Positions 31,944-40,831 of a DNA stretch of 64,000 nucleotides are shown here, in pieces (within the stretch, counting starts at the first letter, position 1; every line of letters starts with the position of its first letter). The position numbers and the translations under genes were made by a program. The stretch is from the NCBI GenBank assembly GCA_036936605.1, contig JAUPFV010000001.1, positions 345,723,081-345,787,080 on the forward strand, in the 5' to 3' direction. The notes beneath the pieces were generated by a model. It was not told where the DNA came from and did not search any database. It was given only the letters and a program-made list of their open reading frames with translations. The DNA is from Limnanthes douglasii subsp. nivea. Its lineage: Eukaryota > Streptophyta > Magnoliopsida > Brassicales > Limnanthaceae.

Positions 31944-32329
31944 CTACATATTTCATTCATGCAATTATATGAGAACATATTTATATCTAGATGATCATTT
32001 AAATTCCAAAAAGGTCATTTTCGCGAACAACAAATTCGAAACTTCAGCCAAATTGCGAGCAGTGCACTCGTTTATTTGGCAAAATCGTGAATTGGGAACT
32101 CGTAATTAATGGAAAATTGCGAACAGCCCGTTCGTGCACCAGGGATTTTCGCGAAGGGACCGTTTGAGCATCAGGTTTTTCTGCGAACGGTCCGTTCGTC
32201 CATCTGGGAATTGTGCGAACGGACCGTTCGCAATTTTGCACGAACTGCGAGTTCCCAGCTCGCAATTCGTCCATTATATAGCGGTGGTACCGCTATATTC
32301 GCACTTACTTGAAAAAAATTGGAAAATAC
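31944..32329 (-). other. First intron of the MULE transposase, carrying a palindrome array
   Basis: Minus-strand donor GAG|GTATTTTCC and acceptor ATATGTAG|GAACCC, 386 bp. Most of it (about 32,045-32,275) is an array of GCGAACGG(A/T)CCGTTCGC-type palindromes and AATTGCGA(A/G)C half-sites, the same family as in the left intron. Confidence 0.7.
32045..32275. repeat. Palindromic repeat array in the MULE right intron
   Basis: Includes GCGAACGGTCCGTTCG (about 32,182-32,197) and GCGAACGGACCGTTCGCAAT (about 32,216-32,235), plus AATTTTGCACGAACTGCGAG. The core GCGAAC…GTTCGC and the AATTTTGCAC side arm are shared with 27,606-27,782. Confidence 0.9.
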
Positions 32330-32576
32330 CTCGTTTTGGGTTTCCAAGTGGTCCGTCAACAGCTCTTCTTCCTCCGATGCGAAATCATCAAGGTTGCAGC
32401 TGAAACCTTCACTCCAATCACTCAAATCCATGATTTTTTAGAGATTTTAGTTAGTTTAGAGAGAGAAAGCTCTAGAGAGTAGTTGGAGAAAAATTGGGTT
32501 TTGGTTCAAAACTTTGACTTATAAATGAAGGGCAAAATGGACATTTCACATTCAAGAAAAAAATTTCTGAATTTGG

Positions 32577-32618
32577 GGTCTCAGTATAGCCAAATGGAGT
32601 CTCATTATAGCCATGCCC
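32577..32618 (-). repeat. Right TIR of the MULE
   Basis: Read on the minus strand it starts GGGCATGGCTATAATGAGAC and includes CCATTTGGCTATACTGAGAC. Directly followed by the target duplication ATTAATAAA. Confidence 0.9.
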
Positions 32619-32627
32619 ATTAATAAA

Positions 32628-34400
32628 TATGATTCGTCATTATACCAATACGTAAATTCAAATACCACTTTCGCTGATACATGGTCTATTCGGGTTCACA
32701 GGCCATTCTCGAGAACACGAGAACTCTCATCGGTCATAGGCATAAACATGGTTAAATCATGTTCACACCAAAAGTATTAATTATCTCATAAAAAAAATGT
32801 TTTTGTACTCTTCAAAATTTAAAATAATTAATATTGTATCCATTTTAAATCTTAGAAGTGTTATTATAATTTGAGATAGGTAACTCAATAATATATTTAT
32901 ATAAATATAAAAAATGTAATATAAATTTGATTAGAATATTAGTAATTATGATAAGTTTCGTTATAAATTTATTATAATATAAATATTATATATATAATTA
33001 ATTAATTAATTAATTAATTAATTAATTAATTAATTAATTAATTAATTAATTAATGTGTTGTTATATATTATGATTATTATATATATAAGTTGTATAGGTA
33101 CTAAGATCGAAAGATATACAAAATTATTAAGTAAATTTGTTTATATTTTATAGTTTTGCATGTAAAAAATCGTACAAATACTCGTAGTTTGGACTATCCT
33201 ATTATAAGTTCATTAATAATTTTTTTAAGTAAAATGATTTTATCAGGGAATATTATCGTATTATTCGATAATAATTTTCCATCATCGTTAGTTTCATTTA
33301 TAATACTTTCTCATTATAAGTGAGTTTGTCGAACATGTCATTTGTATGTTTTTAACTAACATATTTTTGTCTTGCACTTTCGTCGTAGTCCAGTCATTGA
33401 CCGCAGTAGGCTAGTGAATCTTGATTTTTTAGTTATGTATTGCAGTTTGACCATACTAAAATGCCGATCGACTTCCCACTATAGACCTAGGTATAGAAAG
33501 AACCTTCTTGACTAACCTAGAAAGAAAACGAAATCGAAGTATGTTGAATTTCCACCATGTTAAAAATCAGTTATCCATGAGTGTGGTGCGTATAAACGCA
33601 TAAACGACGTTATGCAATAGGTTTTAACCATCAGAAGTATGCCCTACACTCACAAAAAATATTTCTTAAGTTGTGAGGCTTCATAATCTTTTCATTTCAT
33701 GACCTTTTGACATTTCCCATGCGGGTGGGATACCAAGTCTGTCAATCTGTTCTGGATAATGAACATCTGAAGTGCTCGCACTGTTTTTTATAAACGCTAT
33801 TGAATCGTCTACCTGTAATATCATACTTTAATACTCTTTGAACATGTGAAGCAGTTGGGAGATGTAAAATATCTCATCATGTGTTGAGATATCTGAAGAG
33901 AAATGATGAATGTCAATTAAACACCATAATCTAAAACAAATAATCCATGGTCATGTATTGTGACATATCTCATCATTCTTTTACTTCATGCAAAATGTAT
34001 TTTTCACTTTTCCAATTTTTTATGCTACATGTCAAAGACACGTTAAAAGGATAGGTTATAGATGCGTTGATGTTGAACATGTATTGTGAAGATTTTGATC
34101 CAATTACTTTGTTTATATTTTTTTGAATGAAGAAATTTCATAAAGAAAGAGATACAGAATACCTTGAAGGCTTATAAAAATTACAAAAAAAATATTATTT
34201 GGTGATTAGCAGTATACTACTGCTAGTGATAGAAAACGTTCGTTTATGAACAAAGTATGTACAAGAAAAGAGTCATTATGTATGACATTTGAAAGAACTC
34301 TACCTTTTTGGCTTCCTATTGTATGAGTTTAGTTCTTCGAAACTCATATTCTTTTAGTTGGTTATAGCTAGATGCAATTAAACTAGTGTAACAGTGGAGT
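32628..34400. other. AT-rich spacer, no gene recognised; (AATT)n microsatellite
   Basis: A perfect (AATT)n tract of about 15 units spans 32,995-33,054. The rest has many stops in all frames and no motif I recognise. It may be intron or flanking DNA of the MAP-kinase relic that follows. Confidence 0.6.
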
Positions 34401-35096
34401 GTTATGTCGTGGGTTTGTAGTTAGCTTTCCGGCTCAGGACTTAATATGCGATGCATCATGAATCTCAGACAGGTACGGATGGTTGAGTGCAGTTGTAGCT
34501 ACAATATTTCATGATTTTCGTTTAAACCCGCTTCATAAGCCAAATCATGTTTTTAACTTAATAAAAACAGAAAAGTAATATTCTTACCGGAAATCCTCTC
34601 CGCGGATTGAAAGCTATCATTCTCTGGAAACTTTTCAACGAGTGATTGTGGTTTATAAAGAGGAAGAATCCTTAATAATTTCTTAGTGTTATCATCCAAC
34701 AACAATATGTCATTCTTGGTAGGCTTACCTGGTTGCTGCAATGTCAAGACATTGGAGTTGTTGGTCGTCTAAATTATACACAAAAAAGGTTGTTTAAAAG
34801 AAGAAAGAAATAATTACTTTCACAATATAGTCAAGTGTGACTAGGTCATTACTACTGGGAAACAACGGTGTATGGGTCAAAAGATCTATAAAAATACACC
34901 CGAGGGACCACAAATAACCCGCAAGTATACCGGTGTGAGGATCTTAGTAGCACTTCTGGTGCTTCGTACCTTCTTGGCTCAACATATTTCCTTGTCAAAT
35001 GGTTACAGAGTTTGCATGACTCAGACATTTGTCATTTATTTTGACCTCAACAAAAACATTATCCACCGCATTCAACAGCATATTATTCAAGTCTAG
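34401..35096 (-). pseudogene. MAP-kinase-like pseudogene fragment with retained introns
   Basis: Minus-strand reading gives RRYEAPEVLLRSSHRYT (APE motif of the kinase activation segment) and, after a frameshift, GYLWSLGCIFIDLLTHTPLF. An intron of about 70 bp ends TTGCAG, followed by GKPTKNDILLLDDNTKKLL and LPLYKPQSLVEKFPENDSFQ. A GTAAG donor follows SAERIS. Order and spacing fit a plant MAP kinase. The retained introns argue against retroposition. The paralogous copies at 9,415-9,704 plus 11,692-12,029 (and 50,636-53,250) are split by a TRIM. Confidence 0.65.
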
Positions 35097-36384
35097 ATTA
35101 TTTAAAATAGGGGTTTATAATATACATAGTGCAACGCACAAAGAATTTGATAGAGTACATGCTGCAAAAAGAGATCATTTGTCATAACATTAATCGATAA
35201 AATTAATGTTTAAAGACTTGAATCAAAAAAGAGGAAACCCCAGTATATCGGACTTTAAATCGCGCGACTTAGATTAATAAAACTCGTTGCTAATATCCAC
35301 TTGTGCTGGTATTATTGTAAGGATTCGGACAATCTACAAAGCATAAACTTTTATTAGTGTCCTAATTTAATGTAAGAAACAGTATTTGATTTTCGGATAA
35401 GCCACTCAAATCTTGTAAACAATTTCTAGTTAAAAAAATTGGGTTCTTCAAAAATTCTAATTGGATAAATCAGAGAATGAATATATTTCTTATTGTTTTT
35501 CAACAAAACTCTATATATATATATATATATATATAACGCATAGGTAGTGGAGATAGTTACGCCATATAACGGGAATTAAAGTTTTGAATTAAAACCGGTT
35601 CAAATTTTTAATTGCGAATAAACGTTCAAATTTTTAAATTCGAGATTTTGTTTATTTGCAACAATAGCCAATTCAACCAAAATAACAAAATTCCAAAAAT
35701 AAAAGATTTCCGAATTCACTTGTGAACTCGACCCAGCCAGGATGTTGACTGGTCTTGCCAAGTATATTAGTCATTTGGTACTTGGTTGGAATGTAATCCA
35801 AGTTTTTGTCCGGGGCGGTGGAGTTTCTCCGCTATTCGTGTTGTACTCTTCAAGAAAAGATAATCAAGTAAAATCGAGTATTTGGAAAGAGAAATACAAT
35901 GTGGGTAAAACTTTGGGGAGTATTTTCACTAATAGTTAGTTATATTTGTAACTTTAGCTTATATCTATGTCCTTGGATTTTCAGTATTATTGTTAGCTCG
36001 ACATTTTCTTTTACATTTTTATTATTTTATATAACCAATATTTTTTAAAAATAATAAAATATTTTGAAAATGTCATTGTTCTTTTAAACAAAACTTTGGA
36101 AGTCTCATATGACAAACTGATGACGTTCATGCTGATGTATTATACCACCAGTTCATTTTCGCAACTCCAATGCATTTTGGCACAAACGGTATAACAAGGT
36201 CAAAATTTTCATACCGCGGGATGATTGAGCCAATGCCAGTGGGTTATATCGGCGGTATACCGTCCAACAAACTATATTTTCAGTTTATTTTCTATGTTAC
36301 AGTTTCAAGTTTTAATAATGTACAATAAGCATCCTTTAATCTACTAGTCGTATAAAAATGTTGAACATATTGATGAAATATGTC
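35097..36384. other. Spacer, no gene recognised; (TA)n at 35,512-35,535
   Basis: A 24-bp (TA)n tract. An open frame of 65 codons at 35,742-35,939 (LTGLAKYISHLVLGWNV…) matches nothing I know. A local inverted pattern, TATAACAAGG / CGGTATACCG, occurs near 36,190-36,265. Confidence 0.5.
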
Positions 36385-37255
36385 ATTTTGAGATCAGGAT
36401 GTAAAATGCACCCAATAACACAAGTGTGTTAGATGTGATGAAAATAGTTAATAATTTTTTATTTATATCAAAGAATCATTTTGCTGCACACATGTTTATC
36501 CGTATTTACATCTAAGTGCACGACAAAATCGACAACCCATACAAAAACTATATGAATATTATGACTATATATAATAGAGAAAACATAAGTTTACTCTTTA
36601 AATATGGCTATTAATTGTATCTTTCATGATAATATGACCTATTTTGAGATGCGAGAGGTCGGTAAAAGTCCATGTTCCTATACATAAGCATCTCATAAAC
36701 ACATCTAACACATTCCTTAAATAAATAAGTATGTACAATATCATAAGTAGATTCATCTAGTTTCGACATCTAAAATTAATTTCTTTTAATTTCTTTCCAC
36801 TAATCTTAACCATTTTTTTGTTCACGTAATCGAGAATCCAAGCAAATTAAAAGTAGAACCTTCTGTTCAATATGTTGAATAAAATCTTTAAATATCATCT
36901 TTATTCATCATTTGTAGCAAATTGATTCTTAACAGATACATTATTAAAATAAATTTCCATAATTTTATCCTTACCATTATAATCATACATAAATTAGAAA
37001 TACCTTCCAAATTTAAGAGGTATTGTGTTTGGAAATTAAACAAGAACATATATTCTTCATTGAGTATCCAATTAACACCAATCCAATGTAAAGTAACACA
37101 CACAATTTGAAACTAAAAACCAATGTTAATAATATTAATCAAACAAACTTTTCATGACAAACAAACAATATTACTACTAATGGGTACTCAAAACTATTTG
37201 AGTATGATAAATGACATTGGGTCGGATTTCTTCGAGGGGGCAATTTAGTCCTAAG
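36385..37255 (-). pseudogene. hAT transposase relic, paralogue of 18,043-18,790
   Basis: Minus-strand pieces include VIGCILHPDL near 36,390-36,430 and KCGYKHVCSK-like sequence equivalent to DKHLCSK. Nearly every landmark of 18,100-18,790 is present in order (TTGTTCACG, ACCTTCTGTT, TTTATTCATCATTTGTAGC), at visibly lower identity than the 41-kb repeat. Confidence 0.55.
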
Positions 37256-37539
37256 ATAAATTCTATAGTGACACTTTTTCTTTACTTTTTTACTAAACTA
37301 TGTGTTTGATGCAGTTGCGTGCTTGGCTAGTTAATGGGCTTCTTTGGTCCACGGGTTTCACCCATGTCTCTAACCCAACCCGATTGGCCCATTAACCCAA
37401 AATTAGCTTTGAAAATCTCTAACAAGCAACATTTAAGAGGGTTGAGACTTTTCTCTATATGCATTAAGTATAATAGCTCAATTATCTAAACTATCAAAAA
37501 ATTACATAAATATCCATCGAACCAATTCAAACCACATCA
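37256..37539 (+). repeat. LTR remnant of the older Tat element
   Basis: About 280 bp ending CA one base before GATTGGCGACC. It shows no obvious similarity to the younger LTR except the end (CACATCA / CACACCA). The left boundary is approximate, since the join to the hAT relic is not marked by TG. Confidence 0.5.
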
Positions 37540-37542
37540 GAT

Positions 37543-37560
37543 TGGCGACCATAGTGGGAG
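37543..37560 (+). promoter_or_regulatory. Primer-binding site of the older Tat element
   Basis: TGGCGACCATAGTGGGAG, one base different from the younger element's site, and at the same 3-nt distance from the LTR end. Confidence 0.75.
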
Positions 37561-37639
37561 AAGCGAGTAAATTACCAGGATAAGAAAAATCCAAAACCTA
37601 ACATACTAAGTTTTATCTTCAGAGTTGTTTAACACATGG

Positions 37640-38760
37640 ATCATGATCTGCAAATAGGCCTTCAATCTTAAAAATGAAGAGGTTAAGGTTGAATATGAGC
37701 ATATATACAAATCTTATGTGAATAAAGATACTGAAGAAAGGCTTCTCATATAAGAAGAACATGATCAACTACGAGTAGAGATTAAAGCATTGAGAGCCCA
37801 GAGACAGTTTAAGAAGGATTTATAGGGAAAAATTCCATCGAAGTATCCAAAATCTGATGAGCCAGATAATATGAAATAAGGTCAAGATGACCGATCCCCC
37901 AAATCCCACTAAAAATCTAAAAAGGAGTATCAAGCTAAATATCATGCTAGCATTTTAGAATTTGTCGAAGGTTCAACAACAGACTCATAAGATTTATCAT
38001 TTTCTTTGAGCAATAATCATTGTCATAAGAAAAAAAAGGGAAGCTTCACTCTAAAAACATTTGAAGAAAACATCATAAATCTAGTAAATAGGATTCTTCA
38101 TAGAAGAAAATGACCCAAAAGAGTAAAGGAAAAAAGAAAGAATATCAGTCGAAAATGAAAGGGTCAGTTGACCATAGTATAAATCGCTTGCTCAATGATC
38201 AATTTGTCAAGCAATCTGAGCCTGAGATTTTTTTAATTCCTAATGAGCATCACATGTTTAGTCAATGAAATAATATAAGGTAGTCACATTGTCTTCAAAA
38301 GTCCTCTCCGGACATTTTCCTATGCGTTTTGACATTTCAAAAATGGAAAAATATGATGGGAGCCAAGGCCCCGATAACCACTTTCAGCAATTCAAAACTT
38401 TCATGATGAGTTTTGATGATGACGACAAGCTATTGTCTAAAGCATTTTTGATAATTTTTAAAGATAGTTTCTTGAATTGGTATAATAAATTACTGCAAGG
38501 ATCGATCGAATTTTTTGACATGTTTTGGATGGCATTCCGAAGGTAATTCGTGGGGAGTAAATAGCTTAGAGGAAAATAAGATACAATAGTCCATTATTGG
38601 AAACACCGTAATAAATCCTGAAAATTTTATACCCAATGATTTGTTAATATCAAAGAAGAGTTAGCGGATTTCTTCGAACAGATGGCTATAGACGCACTCA
38701 GACAAGGGTTGTTGGCTGGTGAGTTTATTCAGTGACCCGCAAAAAGGAAATGAATTCAGG
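37640..38760 (+). pseudogene. gag relic of the older Tat element
   Basis: A leader coiled-coil remnant, then at 38,289-38,546 SSKVLSGHFPMRFDISKMEK, YDGSQGPDNHFQQFKTFMMS, FDDDDKLLSKAF and NWYNKLLQGS. It is the same capsid signature as in the younger gag. Stops flank it. Confidence 0.8.
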
Positions 38761-39972
38761 TGGTTTATTAAACCAAGTTGGAAAGAAAATAATTGTGGAA
38801 AAAACTAAAATATCGAGGCAGTCCAATCAATATAAGCATGCCCCTTAAAATCATATTTTACAAACTAGTAGTCAGTCGCAAGCAACGGTTAACAATCACC
38901 TGAGGGATTCTGGACAATGATCTCATCGGCCTTGATTGAGTCAGTCAAATCAAGGCCATCAATCTAGACCAAGAAGAAACCAGTGGGTTCAGTCCAGTTA
39001 TTTTGTAGAATTGAATTGAAAATATAACGAACATTTATGATAAGGCAAAGAATGTTGTACAATTCTGAAGGCCTGCACCTATCCAGACTCCGAGTGAAAA
39101 TTGAAACACACGATTCTGCAACTACCATAATTATGTGGGACATGACATTAAAGAAAGTATTTCTTTAAAGCAGTAGATACAATCATTAATCGAGAACGGA
39201 AAATTAACTACCTTTGCTAAGTCATAAGTGGGTAACAGGAAAGTGAGTAACAGATTGCATCCAAGTACAAATGGGGCTCAAAATGCTTCGTTTGTTGTCC
39301 GAATACAAATAATAAAAGCTCCCAAACAATAGAGTACATTGGTGGTTATTGAGAAATTCGATGTGGATTCAGAGTACTTTGATCCTGATCAGAATATGGG
39401 TTGAGTTAATGCGATGATGAAAATAATTTAAAGGTTTCCAAGTTGTGTCACTTCTTCGAGTCATTAGCTATTTTTCAGGGGAGACACGATGACATCACAT
39501 TTGAGTTGTTCCAGGAAAAGGCATGTAGTTAGTTTAACCATGCAGTTGGAAAGGAAGATGTCTTCACATCGGTATGCGAACCATGATTTATTCATAGTTT
39601 CTTATTAAGATAACTTAATGAATATCGCAGACCCACATGAGGATGATATGGCGAGAGGGGCATCTATTGAGGGATCAGATGTCGATGAATCTTGATCGAC
39701 ACCGATATCTCAGCTGATATCTTATTTTTATCTACCTATAAACAAATGAAGAACCCATATGTTAATCCCCAATCGAACCGAAACATAGTTGGATTTACAG
39801 GAAACTCTTCAGATGTTATATGAGAGTTCGAATGAGAAGGAATTCTTGGAAAATGACTATTTAAGGAAGTTATGATAGTCTTTCTTGTGATGGTGGATTA
39901 TCCGACCTCTTAGAATGCAATATTTGGAAGATCTTGGCTGTTAAGGATGGATGCAGTTTGCATCAACAATTC
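38761..39972 (+). pseudogene. Nucleocapsid/protease relic of the older Tat element
   Basis: Zinc-knuckle-like pieces near 39,110-39,150 (HDSATTIIMWDMTLK-type frame corresponding to CQYHNDIGH), EKFDVDSEYFDPDQNM near 39,350-39,400, then DTDISADILFLSTYKQMK-like sequence near 39,700-39,750 and WLLRMDAVCINNS before the break. Frames shift repeatedly. Confidence 0.7.
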
Positions 39973-39977
39973 ATCGT

Positions 39978-40385
39978 TGGTGTGGATAATTATCGCCTGA
40001 GGGTAGGCTTGTAATTTGTTTGGTGTTTAATAGTAGTATGTGAGTGTTTTATTTTTAGTGTAGAGAGTAAAGAGATAATTAAGCTGGCTGGTAGCAGTTA
40101 ATTCTCTTTACCCGCACTTAATGCAGGTGGTTGGGTATTTATACCCTAATGTTTGGGCCCTTATGGGTTTTCGGGTCATGTTTAATGGACCAGGGTCATG
40201 TTCAAAGACCCATGAGCTCTAAGTAGGAGAGCAAGTAGCTTAGTCAAGTAGTGTTTAGGTTTTTTAGTACTTTTGTCATAGTCCGAACAGTCCTATGGGC
40301 TAAGTGTTCGGAGTGATCTGTCCGGTCCGGAGGCCTTGGATCGATCTGTCCTTGTTCGGGGAGCATGCAGAATTCAGACTCATCA
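39978..40385 (-). repeat. 3' LTR of the complete Tat element
   Basis: Compared with the 5' LTR it has 15 substitutions and no indel. The TATA palindrome GGGTATTTATACCC is kept at 40,133-40,146. The element's purine tract (minus strand AAAAAAGGAGCTCC) adjoins at 40,386-40,400. Confidence 0.93.
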
Positions 40386-40725
40386 GGAGCTCCTTTTTTA
40401 GGTGTTTGTGCAAATACTCTTGTCAAAAACCTGAAAAACAGTCTGACATCAGGGGTAGTTTTAATCCGGACAGGTCTGTCAATTTGGGCTATGGGTTTAT
40501 CCAGACTGATAAAGCTTCACGAATTCAAAACGGTTTTTGCCAGAGTTCGTGGGACACGTGTCGCTCTCTGATTGGTTGCTTCAGCCGTTTTTTTCAACTT
40601 GAATTTCGAACCCACCTTCTTCGAAAAGCAACCTCTTAATTAAAGGTGGTGACATCAGCGCCGTCTTTAATCGTTACCAATCTTTTCGAATTCTCCTAGG
40701 AATCAACTTCTTTTTTCAGATTTAC

Positions 40726-40732
40726 TATAAAT
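40726..40732 (+). promoter_or_regulatory. TATA box for the antisense extra ORF
   Basis: TATAAAT 100 bp before the ATG at 40,832. The sequence between is CT-rich and free of ATG (TTTCACTCTCTAAAG…), as in plant leaders. This gives the Tat element a second promoter firing against its own genomic RNA. Confidence 0.55.
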
Positions 40733-40831
40733 TCAAACTTACTTTCTACTGTTTTACCATTTCTTTCACATTTACTCTGCAAAATCTCTCAAAGCTTTCA
40801 CTCTCTAAAGCAAAAACTTTCTCAATAGTTT

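Larger units (their letters stand above)
29275..32431 (-). pseudogene. MURA-type MULE transposase fused to an OTU cysteine protease
   Basis: Exon 1 (32,330-32,431) encodes acidic MDLSDWSEGFSC. Intron 31,944-32,329 joins it to EPGLPPCSMADYTKVF. Then come a FAR1/MuDR-like N-terminus, a DDE transposase core (Asp in LIMDSTYKTTRYK, Asp in IIVTDRELALM, CTWHIGKN, Glu in AESAHSSLK after an 80-bp intron at 30,615-30,694) and a SWIM-like zinc finger (CGCVIRTTHNLPCACEL). A basic linker leads to an OTU domain (SPDGNCKFRAVALMVYG with the catalytic Cys; GNHFVKV with the His). Breaks: TAA near 31,683, a frameshift near 31,100, TAG at 30,184, TAA near 29,795. OTU enzymes cleave ubiquitin-like chains, but the role here is inferred only. 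Confidence 0.88.
27128..32618. mobile_element. Complete MULE (Mutator-like element) with plant-mobile-domain and MURA-OTU genes
   Basis: 5,491 bp, flanked by a 9-bp target duplication ATTAATAAA (27,119-27,127 and 32,619-32,627). The TIRs are 42 bp with about 6 mismatches and carry tandem TGAGACC motifs. It holds two convergent genes. The left one encodes a plant mobile domain (+). The right one encodes a MuDR-type transposase fused to an OTU cysteine protease (-). Both have introns and inactivating mutations. The 9-bp duplication and transposase type fix the superfamily. Confidence 0.92.
37256..39972 (+). mobile_element. Older plus-strand Tat element, left part (interrupted at 39,973)
   Basis: LTR remnant ending CACATCA at 37,539, primer-binding site at 37,543, leader, gag and protease. 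It is cut in the protease by the minus-strand Tat, and continues at 49,963-50,612 (protease end and RT). The 5-bp ATCGT duplication at the cut confirms insertion. Confidence 0.85.

Noticed and set aside
35742..35939. 65-codon plus-strand frame
   Set aside because: No homology recognised, AT-rich flanks, and an open frame of this length is expected by chance in 64 kb.
36190..36265. GC-containing inverted pattern (GGTATA…TATACC) as a transposon end or riboswitch
   Set aside because: Arms are short and interrupted, and no matching terminus or target duplication was found.
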